From assembly GCA_019722365.1 (NCBI GenBank), contig JADFUC010001109.1, positions 124,001 through 188,000 on the forward strand: a stretch of 64,000 bases of DNA. The letters run 5' to 3'. Below are positions 1 through 11,035 of the stretch, one piece after another (the stretch's first letter is position 1; every line of letters begins with the position of its first letter). Source of the stretch: Lithospermum erythrorhizon (lineage: Eukaryota; Streptophyta; Magnoliopsida; Boraginales; Boraginaceae). The notes under the pieces were generated by a model. That model was not told the DNA's origin and searched no databases. It saw only the letters and a list, made by a program, of their open reading frames with translations. Both the position numbers and the translations under genes were made by a program.

Positions 1-10
1 TCTTCCCGCA

Positions 11-744
11 TTAACCTGCTTGGCCTAGGTTTAATGAGCTCTGAACATTAGTATAGTCCACCCATGGTAAATAGAAATTATGGATTTCAAGGGTTCTTCT
101 TTGATAGTAACGAGCGTGGGTAATATCAATAGGTTGCGTACTCCCCAATGGGGTTGGATTTAGCCTGGCTCTTCCTCTATACTTGTCGAAACAAGGAGGG
201 CTTTCGACTTTAAGCCCTTCTTCTAGTCTTCTACATTCTGCAATTGGTTCAACATGCGTCATTAATATCATCGCTAGTTCAACACCACTTAACCTTTCAC
301 TTTTGGTTCTTTCCTGGATGTATTAACCCCTCTTCGTGTCTTAACTATTTTTAATTTTGGGATTTTTGTTTGGATTTGAGAGAATATGGTGAGGTTGTGA
401 GTAATTTTGTAGACAAGAAAAGAATTTGTGTGATCGGTTGTGATGATTGTGGGAGAAAATAGATGAATTTGAATGAAGTTATTGGCGGTTTTGGTATGAT
501 TTGGGGAGGATATATGGAAAGTTTTTAATAAAAAGGAATGTAGGTGGTTAAGACAAGAACTTACCATAATAAATAAACCATAGTTTCCTTTAACTCGAGA
601 ATTAACTTCTCCTTCAATTTTTTCCTCTAAAACAGATTTACTAAAATTTGAACTTCCCGACATATGCCAACAGTTATAACATCTTGCATCAACATTAAAG
701 GAACATTGTTCTCCGTCCACTCCGGTTGTAATACACAGTATCAA
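11..744 (-). pseudogene. extra 3' coding-like region downstream of copia pol (possible Sirevirus env-like/unknown ORF remnant)
   Basis: Two open stretches follow each other on the minus strand in the pol direction, of 151 codons (744-289) and 86 codons (271-11), separated by a short break. The first ends in a basic segment (KTRRGVNTSRKEPKVKG). The second has a charged middle and an aromatic C-terminal part (HNFYLPWVDYTNVQSSLN). I do not recognise a domain with certainty. The position, directly 3' of RNase H in a Sirevirus-like element, is where these elements carry an env-like or unknown third ORF, and that is the basis for the call. No clear signal peptide or fusion-type membrane anchor is visible. 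It may instead be 3' untranslated sequence that happens to be open. Confidence 0.4.
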
Positions 745-960
745 CCGTATACCCCCCTAGTGCTACAACAACTTTCTTTGGTTGCTATTTTTCAATATAC
801 ATGTAATCCAGAGAGGATCTTAAGGATTCGAACTTAGGCAAATCAAAAGATTTAGTAAGAAATATATGCCGGTTGCTTATGCGTACTCACATGTTCCAGA
901 AATTACTTTGTCTTCCAGCAAGTTCCACTGATGAAATAGTGCCTAATGTCGACCATTAGC
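745..960. other. no gene recognised between RNase H and the 3' region
   Basis: Short interval inside the copia element; no conserved motif is seen on either strand. Confidence 0.5.
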
Positions 961-2150
961 AGTTCGGCTATGTTGCGGGATTCTTAGAAATATTGATGGC
1001 ACTTTCGAGTTGTCCTGATGAAATCGTAGTACATTCTTACGACATTATATTCTTCGAGCATCGATTCATCCTGAGGAGTTGTGTATAGCTACTTCACCGG
1101 TGCCTAATAATATTCAACCCGGCTATAGACAAGAAACTAAGTTTTTTCTTCTTTGAACCAGGACACGAGTTATTCCCCAAAAGCATCCTCAGGATGTACT
1201 TTTACATCTTGATATTTCCATTGTCTTGGCATCACAAAACCCTACAAAAGAGTCTGTTAGTGTCAAATGAATACAAAGACCATAATTCACGAGTATCATT
1301 CACATATTTGATGATCACGTTTCTTGACTGAATGGAATGAACTTTCCTTGAGATCTGTAAAATACATGCTTGGCCCGAATATCGTGTTTGGTCTCACTGT
1401 TTGTGAAGAGATAGAAGACTTCCTATCACGCTCTATAATTGCTAATGTCGACTCAAGCTGCCATCAACATCTTTCCCTAACTTTCACATGAGTTGCGGCC
1501 GATTGTCCTTTACCGACTTGTATTTTCAAGGTCAAATTAACCGCTAAGTTCTTGGCGTACTTGGTGAGATGAAAATGTTGTTTTCATCTACTTGACTTGA
1601 AATCGAGAAAATAATTGAGCCACCAACCATACTCATATAAATTCTTACTCCATCATTGGACAAACTATTTTTGTTGTTCGGACATCCTCCCAAATGTTAA
1701 TAATAAATGACGTAGATTTGTCTTTACCATCAATTTGAAATTCTCATACTTAATAAAAGAGAGTCTTGTCATTTCACACGCGTCCATTCCCTTGGTCAAT
1801 ATGTACTTAGTGGTCTCGTACCATGCTCGAGATCTTGCTTAAGGACATATAGAGCTTCTTCAGCTTGCTCTATGTTGAGGATAGCTGTCGTGACGAACTT
1901 CCCTTTGGGCTAGCTACACATATACTTCTATTTTGACACACCATTCAAAAATGCACTTTTTCACATCCATTTGGTATAATTTGAACTTCATCAAGCATGC
2001 TAGGCGATAAGAAGACGTACTCTGACAGCTTGGCAGAAAAAGTTTCCTCGAAGTCACACTTCCAGCTGCAGGTATGTGAGCAGCTAGCCTTGCTTTATTT
2101 CTAGTAACAACTCCTTTTCCGGACATTTTTGAAGATCGATTTGATTACAT
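960..2150 (-). pseudogene. Copia reverse transcriptase and RNase H remnant
   Basis: The N-terminal part of the RT is clearest at 1914-2126: the minus frame reads GVVTRNKARLAA, then MKFKLYQMDVKKCIFEW, matching the copia pattern 'G-I-V-T-R-N-K-A-R-L-V-A ... F-K-L-Y-Q-M-D-V-K-x-A-F-L-x-G'. The first catalytic aspartate (in QMDVK) is present. Further 3', translated pieces in shifting frames match the end of RT and RNase H: SVIGSLLSLH (family Y-R-x-x-I-G-S-L-L-Y-L), IIKYVNDTRELWSLYS (family R-I-x-R-Y-L-x-G-T-x-x-x-G-L-W-Y) and a CKSTS-G-G-C-F-W-G-like segment (family R-K-S-T-S-G-x-C-x-F-L-G). The F-V-D-D catalytic box was not found intact. Stops and frameshifts throughout make this a pseudogene. 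Confidence 0.75.
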
Positions 2151-2629
2151 GACATTTACATGATCCAGGTCTTGGCCTGACTCGCGTCGTTCTTTGGCTG
2201 AGCGATTCGTTTTGCATGGCATTTATCCGATCTTTAAATGCTTTTGAGACTTCATCGATATTCTTTGGCTTTCTACTTTAGTTGTAAGCGGTTTTGTCGA
2301 TAAGGCTAACCCATTGTTTACGTAGTCATTGTTTCTTAACAACTTTGTTCTAACGCCCAGTCAATCTCCCCGATAATGTTATCAATTGGGTGGTTCTTAC
2401 GGATTATTTGGTAGTTGTATAGGCCGATTAATAAATAGCGTAATAATGCGTGACACCTTTTGCCATTGATGACATGTTCCTTGTCATTTGTTATTTATTA
2501 TTGATAGATGCGATCAGCCATGCATTCTTAGATTCAATCTCGACTCTGATCGAACCTTTACATTTATATAGACCTAAAAGCGACCCTTTTTAGTCCTTTT
2601 TTATTTGAGCAGCATTAGAACCTATTATA
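2151..2629. other. copia pol linker, no clear motif
   Basis: Interval between the integrase C-terminus and the RT. In Sireviruses this is a long variable linker. No conserved motif is readable here. Confidence 0.4.
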
Positions 2630-3420
2630 TCGTGAGTAACCCAGTATACCTTAAATCGCTCTTGACATCAAATTTATGCCTTGGTTCAGTCACAGAATAT
2701 AACACAAACTACCAAATACATGAAAATATTAAACATTTGGCATTCCCTCCATATTTCATAATTTGTGTTGTTTGTACTTGGTCGTAAGGTGATGCGGTTA
2801 TGGATGTGACAGGCAGTGTTGATAGCCTCGGCCCAAAACTTGAGAGGAATGTTTTTAGCATGAATCATGACATGTGCCATCTCTTGAATAGTTCGATTCT
2901 TCCTTTCAACGACACCGTTTTGTTGTGGTGTGATAGGAGCGGAGAATTCATGAGTAATTCCTTCGCGTCTACGAGAACTTCGACAAATTTTGAATTTTTA
3001 AACTTCTCCATTGGTGACTCACGATCGGAGACTGACATATTTCTCCTTACCATTTTGATGCGAAGAATCGAACTGCCAACACTTCTGAATGTGTGATTTT
3101 TTCTCTAAGAAACTTAACCCGTCTATCACGAAATCCTTGACACATACATGAAGCGTCTTGCTGCCTCACATGCTTTCCAGAAACACCGCCCAGATCGTGA
3201 GATCCGTAAAGTAGCTTCAGTACGAAGAGTTGTGACCACACATTACAAACCACAGTGACAACTCTTGAGTGTTTTCCAACACAGCGTCTCAGCGGCGCTT
3301 GGTCTTTGACATCAGCGTTAGTATTACTCGAAACAACTTCCTTGAAATAATTTGATATATATTCTTGTAATTAGTATGACACAATCTCTTGTGCCGTAAT
3401 TGACGTCCTGTCTTTTACTA
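2630..3420 (-). pseudogene. Copia integrase remnant
   Basis: On the minus strand, from 3,420 downward, degraded GAG-pre-integrase/HHCC-like sequence (KRLCHTNYKNIS-like, then CVGKHSRVV-like) precedes the catalytic core. Core pieces seen are KFLREKITHSEVLAVRFF (family W-V-x-F-L-R-x-K-S-x-x-x-E-V-F), a DRESPMEKFKNSKFVE segment (family S-D-x-G-x-E-F-x-N-x-x-F) and a stretch matching MAHVMIHAKNIPLKFWAEA, then INTACHIHNRITLRPST and NYEIWREC. The last is the well-conserved 'M-x-x-A-K-x-x-P-x-x-x-W-A-E-A-x-N-T-A-C-x-x-x-N-R' region next to the third catalytic residue. A C-terminal YFHVFGSLCYIL motif follows near 2,640-2,690. The wording of these motifs is SIRE-like. Several frameshifts and stops are present. 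Confidence 0.85.
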
Positions 3421-4639
3421 CTGGAAAGCGAGGGGCTTATGCGGATGTCCTCGCGTATAGCAATTGTCGGTGAGGAACTTCGTTTCATGCATAACCGTCT
3501 TTTGAAGAGTCATTATTTATGCACTCCTCCTTGACAAAAGAGAACACTTTCACGCCGTCGTAATAATTTACTTATAAGTGATATTTGTAGTTAATCACTT
3601 AGGCCAGTGAACGCTCGGTTAAATGTAGGCAAGCCGTCAACATTCAACTTCCCTTTACGATAATTTTTAGGAGAGATAAATATGCTTACATCATGTGTCT
3701 TGAACAGCAATATTAAAATACCAACTTGATTACGCTAATGTTTGGGGAAGTGTAAGACCTTTGACTATGATATTCATCGTCTTGACCATTTGAGTTACGT
3801 AAGGGTTAAATACTTTTATTTCCTCTTGGTCCATATAGTTTGTAACAATATGGGAAAATATGACCTTTCTTTCCTTTCTTTCAATAATGGTGCATTTACT
3901 TTATCTCTTTCGTTTGATGACCAATTGTCATTTCTTTTCATCGTTGATGGGTAGACTGATCTTTACGAACAAATTTGGTATCTTTTTGTTTGAGCAGTTT
4001 CCTTTGTGAGCAATTCTATCTATCACCCGGCACATCTTCTGAACTCCAAGAATCTCCTCGAGAATATAAATGGCAGATTCATCATTTTAATCCCTTGTTT
4101 AGTAATTAACTTGCGCTCTCCGTGATGAATGTCTTGATCTTGATTATTCTAATTTCACGGGTTTTTCATTTTACAATTTGTTCCTTTCAATCAGCTATGA
4201 ATTTATGCGCTTGCTTCATCGACTCCATCCGTTTGAGGTGAATAAGGTTTGTGATTCTCCAAAGCGCTCTTGGTCGTTCATATTATTCGATCACCATTAT
4301 TTGTCGTCCAAGTTTTTAAGTTGATCGTGTTGTCCATCTTCAGGCCTAAATTCGCATTCCTCGCTTTCAATTAGAGGTAATTCTTTGATTCTTAACTGAG
4401 ATGGATGGGACACTTTGCTTAAGATATGTCCAAAATATTCTCACGCATTGAATACACTTTTGGTTTATCGGTAACTTGTACCGTGAAGTTGCGCCTTTGG
4501 GCTTCTTTAGTATTGTTGTTTCACACTGGCAGTTGTTGGCTTGTCAATCATGATTTCTTAAATCGTTTGAGGGTTTTTGTGGAAGTTAACATGACGTATT
4601 TATAGTTTCCCAATTCTTAACTTCCTTCGGCGTCTGACG
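3421..4639. other. copia gag-pol middle part (protease/zinc-knuckle region expected), not resolved
   Basis: By position this should hold the zinc knuckle, coiled linker and aspartic protease of the minus-strand copia polyprotein. A cysteine-containing piece near 4,330-4,360 (CECEFRPEDGQHD on the minus strand) could be a decayed CCHC knuckle, but the spacing is wrong. Plus-strand open frames here are shadows. Confidence 0.35.
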
Positions 4640-5150
4640 AAGCTTTGATGCAATTCACCCCATACCCAGAATTTCGCGCCGTTTGAGGAACATCTCGAAT
4701 GTAGCCAAATTGCCAATCAGTTCATCCGGACTCATGGTAGTCAAATCCGAGCTTAACAATAAAGTCGTTACCTTAGGCAAAGCTTTTTGGCGCGTTCTTA
4801 GCGCTTTCTCGCCCAACTTTTCATTGCTCGTAGGTTCCCCTGACGAAAATACTCATGCGCCGTATCCTTGATTATATTTATTATACAGCTCTGGTCGTCT
4901 TCTTCCATTCTTACGAACTTGAATCTGATTCTTATACAATTTAAGAGTCTAGAGCGATTCGTACGCCCCGAGGTTGCCTCATATACGGTTGTAAAAGTAT
5001 TACCAGGCATTCTTTGCCACATTCGTATGTTGAGTAAACAACGCTGAAGATCTGACAACAGAAGATAGCATTCATTGCTTGTCGTTTAACAAAGCAAGTT
5101 CTTGTTCTTCCCTTGATCCAATCATCCTTTGGCTTCATTTACTACATGCG
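4640..5150 (-). pseudogene. Copia gag (UBN2-type capsid region) remnant
   Basis: Minus-strand segments read RQAMNAIFCC, NTFTTVYEATSG, NRSRLLN followed by FKFVRMEEDD, a DTAHEYF segment, and then LPKVTTLLLSSDL, TTMSPDELIGNLATFEM and a basic end. These match the plant copia gag (UBN2 family) layout: A-x-x-A-I-x-x-x-L, W-x-x-L-x-x-x-Y-E-G-T, a K-M-x-E-x-E-x-V box, then L-P-x-x-x-x-x-x-V-T ... L-S-x-x-E-L-I-G-x-L-x-x-x-E. The pieces lie in two or three frames joined by small indels (4941-5138 and 4798-5058 overlap), so the protein is not made intact. Its place upstream of the integrase on the same strand supports the element call. Confidence 0.8.
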
Positions 5151-6729
5151 TTGGTGGCGGTTAATTGTTGTCCGCCCGGCATATTTCATGTCTTACGTGT
5201 CAGTAGACTTTGGAATCAGTCATCTGAACTTTAGAAATGCGGTAATCTAGTCTTGGGTGTACATAGTTGGTACCATGAGAGCAATTTGGTCGAGTGTGAG
5301 AGCTCAGCTTCTCTAAAACCTTCCATTTGCCAAAAAGGTACACCCGATCTCACTCTTGAATGTTAGGTAATAAAAGCTACGTGCAGATTGAAAAAGTGTA
5401 ATGGTTACTTAACTTGACCAGGTTTTGCGATCTGTGATCATTTGGCTTATTTATGACTAACTCGACTGGCGAATCAAAGTAAAAATAAACCAAAGCAAAA
5501 AGCGTAACAACAGTAGCAGTTGATAGCGCTTTAGATGCAGAGGCGTCTTTATGGGTGAAGGATTAAAATTTAGCGATACGAGAATTACAAATAAGGACTT
5601 ATACAGATCCACCCCGTTTCTTTTTCTCACTATTCTACTAAACATCTCTATGCTTATGGAGTCCAAGCTCCATTAAATTCCATGCACCATCCTCCATTTC
5701 TGGCGCTCTGTCCAGTATGTCAACTACGTGGTAATTACTAAAAACAAGGCTGACTTCTAGCAGGGTGTTAGATAGTTTATGCAGACTAAAGGGAGTTTAT
5801 AAAACACTCCGTACATTCATCCTACAATAAAATAAACTCTTAGTCACACCACGAAAGACAATGCCAGTCTCTCTTGTTTCGGTAAGAACTAGGTCCCTTG
5901 AAATTTTGCTACAAATAGTGTAGGCACAAAATGGTTGTAGAAATCAATTTTCCATAAGCGAAACTTGCATCTTGTAAATACATTCAATGCGTTCGGTCAT
6001 AACCTTCTTTATTTGAGGCATTAATAATCTTATCTTGATAAAGTAATTAAGCTTTTCCATTAATAGAATCATATCTCGTGATTTTCTTCACTTAAAAGAA
6101 AACAATATCTTAGCGAAAGATCTACTCTGCCATTTGTTGCTACATTTGTTAGAGGCAGTTGAGGTGGAATATGAAATACTTGGCTAATTTTCATGTACTA
6201 CTTGCTGTTATAAAGGCAGGATCCATCTTACAGAGTTGCAATTAGGTACCATTAGTCATAGATTCGCTTAAAAATTTGCATATGATCTTTGGTAAAGGAA
6301 ACTAATAGAATTAAGAAAACATCCTCATCATCAACATAAATATCAATATGCAAATTTAATAATATTATATTTAGATACATACAAAATTAGATTCTTGGGA
6401 TGTCAGCCATATGCTTGAGCAGTTGCTTAGCAGTAACTGTTAGTTAAGCTTTTGATCGTATCTGATTTTACGACAGTCCGGCTAGCCAGCCAATGAGTAT
6501 CCGGCAAAACTTCCCACAATAATCTCGTCATAGAGACAACGACAACTTCAATATGCATACCATCAAAAGAATCTCAATTTTTCGAAACCGGTGTAGGCTT
6601 CTTCCATAGAGGCCTGGGTCCTCTACGACTTCAATAACACCTTACCTTGGTTGCCCACAGGACGGTGTTTCTCCTCTTTAAACTTGTCAACAAACTTTTA
6701 CCACCATTAATTCTCCGGGCATCTATTAG
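5151..6729. other. copia 5' leader / gag N-terminus region, no clear gene
   Basis: This interval lies between the primer-binding site and the recognisable gag. The 69-codon minus frame at 5457-5666 ends in a hydrophobic tail without recognisable similarity. The leader is longer than in most copia elements and may contain a secondary insertion; nothing specific is visible. Confidence 0.4.
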
Positions 6730-6745
6730 GCTCTAATACCGGTTT
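6728..6745 (-). promoter_or_regulatory. retrotransposon primer-binding site (initiator tRNA-Met type)
   Basis: On the minus strand this reads accggtattagagcct, against the plant copia PBS TGGTATCAGAGC. It lies directly downstream (in element sense) of the proposed LTR end, in the position expected for initiation of minus-strand DNA synthesis. It fixes the element's orientation as minus. Confidence 0.65.
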
Positions 6746-7450
6746 TGTTGCTTAACTTAGCGTAAGATCTGGATGGAATTAGTAGAGAAGAAGAAATGTA
6801 CGGGATTTAAACATTGGCCATGCTCCTAAACGATGTATTGAAGCTAATCCACGGACGAGGCCGCAAGCAGGATTTAGATTATAATAGGAAGAACCTGATT
6901 TAAATTTGAGTAGGTGTACTCTGCAGGATGAATGATTATGGCCAAACTATTATATAACCTAAGCGAGAAATTATGTGAAAGCTCTGCATAATAGATTTTC
7001 TGAGTTATGATGATTCCAAGGGTGTGTAGAAAAGTATTTAGTCCGAAGAAAAACCTAGACAACATTGAGATTTCGAGACTTGTGAGTCAAGGCTGGGGTG
7101 TTGATGAGGCCTCGTCGAGCAGTAATCCTTCAGGACTTAAAGAAAACCCTAAAACCCGACATGGGGTGTGGGAACGGCGAAGTCAGGCTAAATCTGATAC
7201 TTCGTCCAAACATCGTCATCCCGTAGGGACTTGGTTGAGGGACTTGGCGAGTCTGACTTCAATCTCTTTGGGCATCTTTTGTTTCATTGGACAAATGTTG
7301 TGTCGACAATTCGATTCATGTCCCAAAGCTTAGTTGGAACAAGCATGTACAAAGCCTGGGACTTGGTCGAGGTTAAGTCTGATTGTCCCATCGGAAAAAT
7401 AGTCTTAGGTATATTTGATTCAAGGCACCACACAATAATTTTATTATAAG
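6746..7450 (-). repeat. copia 5' LTR (partial; outer boundary uncertain)
   Basis: The LTR/PBS junction is placed at the plus-strand TGTTGC at 6,746 (the LTR would end ...GCAACA in element sense), next to the PBS. The outer end is set near 7,450, where coding-poor mixed sequence gives way to AT-rich spacer, but no TG...CA end could be verified because the other LTR is outside the window. The 108-codon plus frame (7007-7333) and 72-codon frame (7231-7449) here have no recognisable homology and are probably chance. Confidence 0.45.
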
Positions 7451-7770
7451 TAATTTTAACTTATAAGTTGAAAATCAACTTTTTTTTTTTTTTAAAAGGG
7501 TAGTAGACACTATTCTCTTTCCTTGTTTTTTGTTTGACTAAGTAATTTACTTCATTATTCCTACATAAATTAAAATTTAGAAAAAGTGATATAAATGAAA
7601 ATGCATGCCTTATAAATCATTTTACTGCTTTTCTGACTTTATAAGTTATATTAGCGGCATTATAGAAAAGCATTCGGCTGATTGTCACTTATAAAATTCG
7701 TTTCTTATAACCTACTTATAAGTGACAATCCTACTTATAAGTTCTATTGTCACTTATAAATTACTCCGCA
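7430..7770. repeat. fold-back / MITE-like cluster of CTTATAAGT motifs
   Basis: A perfect 14-bp inverted repeat (GATTGTCACTTATA at 7680-7693 and its complement at 7717-7730) is followed by a third copy of TTGTCACTTATA near 7,747-7,758. It is preceded by more TTATAAGTTA-type palindromes around 7,440-7,470. This can form hairpins and looks like a fold-back or MITE terminus. Confidence 0.5.
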
Positions 7771-10230
7771 TAAGAGAATTTGTATACATTATTAATAAAG
7801 TACATTTAGTCTAAACAATCATTTATATTAATACGATCAAAGTACTAATTGATGTATTTACCGTATAGGGATATATTTATAATTTTCAATCAGGGAATAT
7901 ATTTGAGTGAAATATGGTCTCCATCTGGTCGAAGAGAGATCGACAACCCAGATCGCATGCAAGAGTTGCCCCCTCTAATTGGCATGCGCTAATGGTATGC
8001 ATTTGACCTTCGAAAATCTTTCGTCCCCAAGCTATGCATTTATCTATCTTCAAAGTTGACCCTAGTATTTTTTATATAGAGCTAAGCAGAAGACCCTGAT
8101 GACAGGGTGTTTTCGAGTTATTTACATAAGTTCCAAATTCAAAGAAGTTTACTGCATCTCTGTATTTATATATTACATAAGTGAAATTGGAAGTTCTAAC
8201 AGTATAATTATTAAAGCTAACAATAGTACAATATAAGCGAGTTGATCTTAGTAAGCGATTTTAGCCTTTTATTTTTATTTGTAGTTGATCTTTCTTTTTA
8301 AACAAGGTTTTTTTACATTAATTGAGGCAAATTTGTGTGATTTTTCTTATTTTGTTGTATTTGGGCTTTCTTTATTTTATTTTTTTAATTCAAGATATGG
8401 CTCTATCTTATTTAAACAAAAATATTTTCATCAACTTTAGACGTGGTCGAAGTATTTGGAATGGGCACTTGTGGTGAAGTAAAGGCTGACGCGTCCGTGC
8501 ATTGCGCACATATAGAAATCAGTTGTTTTCATAATCTATTTTCACAGTTTCCTCTTCTAAACATGTTAATAAATCATAAAATAAAATAATAGGAAGTCTT
8601 ATTAACAAATTTTGTCCATTTATTGAAAATGAGATAAAATAACATAATTAGTAACAGTTATAAAATATCATTTCTAAAAAGTTTAACGACGTCATTTAAA
8701 ATGTTGTTATCATCATAACTACGTAACTTATTATTCAAATAATTCTGACCAAAAAATATATTGATACTTGAAAAGTTACTATGGATAAAATGAAAGTTAA
8801 CTTCACAAATTTATATCCCACATAACTATAGCAGTAGGCATCCATGCTTATGGATGATCTATAACTTTTTGAATAAAAAATATGATAATAAGTTTAAACT
8901 TTTCACTATAATTACAATAAACAAAATTAAAATTATATTCGAATAGTTTACACGATGCTAGAAGCTAATATTAAATGATACTCATAAAATTTTTCTTGGC
9001 ATCCTATGATTTGTTGTTTGTTTGAAATAGTTATTACTTTGGAATTCGATACAATAATATTTCATTATTTTTTTTCTTTTTAAGCCCACAACAATGTAAT
9101 TTCAAAGTTACATTTTATTAATTATTGTTTTAGTTATTAATTAGGGATATATAAGTAAAATGAACTTCATTATTAGTTGCTTCTTAATTAACGTGAAAAA
9201 TCTTTAGGTCTGTTGATAAACTCATAAATTGAAAAATAGTTTAAATATAAGAGGTAATTTCCAGGTATTAACTTGTTTAATTCTATTTAAAAATTATTCT
9301 TAAAATTTTAATGTGATAAAAAGATAAATTCAACCTTTTAAAATTCAGATGAATGAATATGTGATATAACTTTAGGCACCTTCTAAAACCTCTTTGGGAC
9401 TTTAAGCATTAACTTGATATTAACATAAATATCTCAAAATATAATACATGAATGACTTCTTTGTTATCTCTTTTTAATTTGTGACATAGTAAAGATCTAT
9501 CTCTTTATAGTTAACATGATTTTTCACATTCATCATACTATATATTAGAATATAAAAAATTAGTCACTTCGCATGTATTTACCGATATGAAATTTATTCA
9601 GTAACATTTTTATTAATCAAAGATATTACAGTATATTTACATAAAGTCAAGTTTGTTTTTTGGTCAAATATTTATATTCAAATATCACATACATAAATAA
9701 ACAAACTACAAAGTTACATTCAATTTAAAAAAAATATACTGATCTGAAAGTATAGAAGTAAACGATGAGCAATCACCGAAATAAACAAATTGTAAGAAGG
9801 GTACATGATTGAAAGATTATTAGACCTATTGAGTTGGAATAATTCGTTGACTTATGTTTAGTAGACACCATCGATGGTTTTATGGCTTTAAAATTCAACC
9901 GTGATTTTTAGGATAGAATGGGCTTTATTACACGTTGATTAAGGACTAATGTAATATTTATTTGTCTTCTTATTGTTATCATTATTATTTATTATTATTA
10001 TTGTATTATTATTATTATTATATTTAGTAATAGATATAGATGAATTTAAATAGGATTATGTAAGTTGTTATTAATTCAAAAGTAATCGTTAACTTGTATA
10101 TGAATAAACTACTTATCAGGTACCAAGTGGATAAATTAGTAGTTCAAGTTTGTATGTAATGTAACCTATGTTTTCAAACTTTATAAAATAGTTGATTCTT
10201 GAGTTGGTTACATTTGTATCGAAAGTACTA
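7771..10230. other. AT-rich intergenic spacer
   Basis: No conserved open frame, RNA gene or TE motif is recognised on either strand. There is an (ATT)n-rich stretch near its end. Confidence 0.6.
9977..10022. repeat. ATT/TTA trinucleotide microsatellite, interrupted
   Basis: Runs of TTATTATTA interrupted by single changes. Confidence 0.8.
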
Positions 10231-10530
10231 ACACTGATGGATTATGAAGTATTAATATAATTACCTTAATTATGACACAAATGGTTAAGGAAAACTAATA
10301 TAATTATCATGATAAGATTATCGATGGATTATGGGGTATCAATATAATTACTATGATAATAATACTCATGAGTTATTAGATTCAATATAATTATCACAAT
10401 AATATCATTGGAGGTTCATGTGTATTAATATAATGAATTGGATTATGTAAATTTAATTAGGTTATGGGCATCCCAGTATAATTACCTCGATTACAGATAA
10501 ACTGTGGGTTATGATGAATCGATATATTAC
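10231..10530 (+). repeat. ~44-bp tandem minisatellite, left part
   Basis: Degenerate copies of a unit close to gggttatgaggtatcaatat plus aattaccatgataataacattgat are repeated about six times (for example gattatgaagtattaatata, gattatggggtatcaatata, gggttatgatgaatcgatat). The same unit recurs at 18,586-18,760 and 52,955-53,275. The array stops where the gypsy LTR begins. Confidence 0.8.
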
Positions 10531-11035
10531 CTAGTATAAAATATAGGCGATAATTCTAAAATTGGGAATTTGATGCGAGGAGTCACATCCATTGAAATTG
10601 CGCCACGAGATGAATCGGGGTGAGCCCGTATGCAAAAGCCATTCCGGCTCGGTTTATGAAGCAAATACCCGTTAGTGATAATAGTCGGACGAGCTCGATT
10701 GAAGACATTATGGGTGACATTGAAGACCGTAATGATCCAGCGTCTTAATGAGTCGGGCCCAATACTACTCGATAGTAATAGAGGGCAATCGAGGGCCTGA
10801 TAAGGTAACGATCCAAGCACCTATAAAGGCCCAAACGCTTGAGACAAAGTAAAGTAAGTTATTTGATAAAATCTATTAACGAAACGAAGCTACCGTCTGC
10901 TGCCCGGCTTGATGGAGTCAGTGTTTCCCAACCGAGAACAGTCTTTATTTTGTAGGCATTCCATTTTGGACGAAGGCGTCTCGAGAACCTGACTTAGAGC
11001 ATGTACATCAAAATTATCAAATCGGACCAACTCGT
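10531..11035 (+). repeat. left LTR of gypsy element
   Basis: It shares a series of blocks with the right end: gacgagctcgattgaagaca, tgggtgacattgaagaccgt, tactactcgatagtaatag, gcacctataaaggcccaaac, cttgagacaaagtaaagtaa. The motif cacctataaagg is likely the LTR TATA box. Identity to the right copy is moderate with many small gaps, so the insertion is old. The end near 11,035 is set by the last shared block (aaatcggacca). Confidence 0.75.

Larger units (their letters stand above)
1..7450 (-). mobile_element. Sirevirus-like Ty1/copia retrotransposon, decayed, 3' end off the window
   Basis: Reading the minus strand from high to low coordinates gives the order of a copia element: LTR-like region, primer-binding site, gag, integrase, reverse transcriptase, RNase H, then an extra 3' region. 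The order gag-INT-RT-RH is diagnostic of Ty1/copia. Integrase and gag segments resemble the SIRE/Maximus lineage, and the extra coding-like stretch after pol (11-744) fits Sireviruses, which often carry an env-like or unknown 3' ORF. The coding region is broken into many frames by stops and indels, so it cannot act autonomously. The 3' LTR is beyond position 1. The upper boundary near 7,450 is where the sequence turns into AT-rich spacer with fold-back repeats; it could not be confirmed because the partner LTR is missing. Confidence 0.8.
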
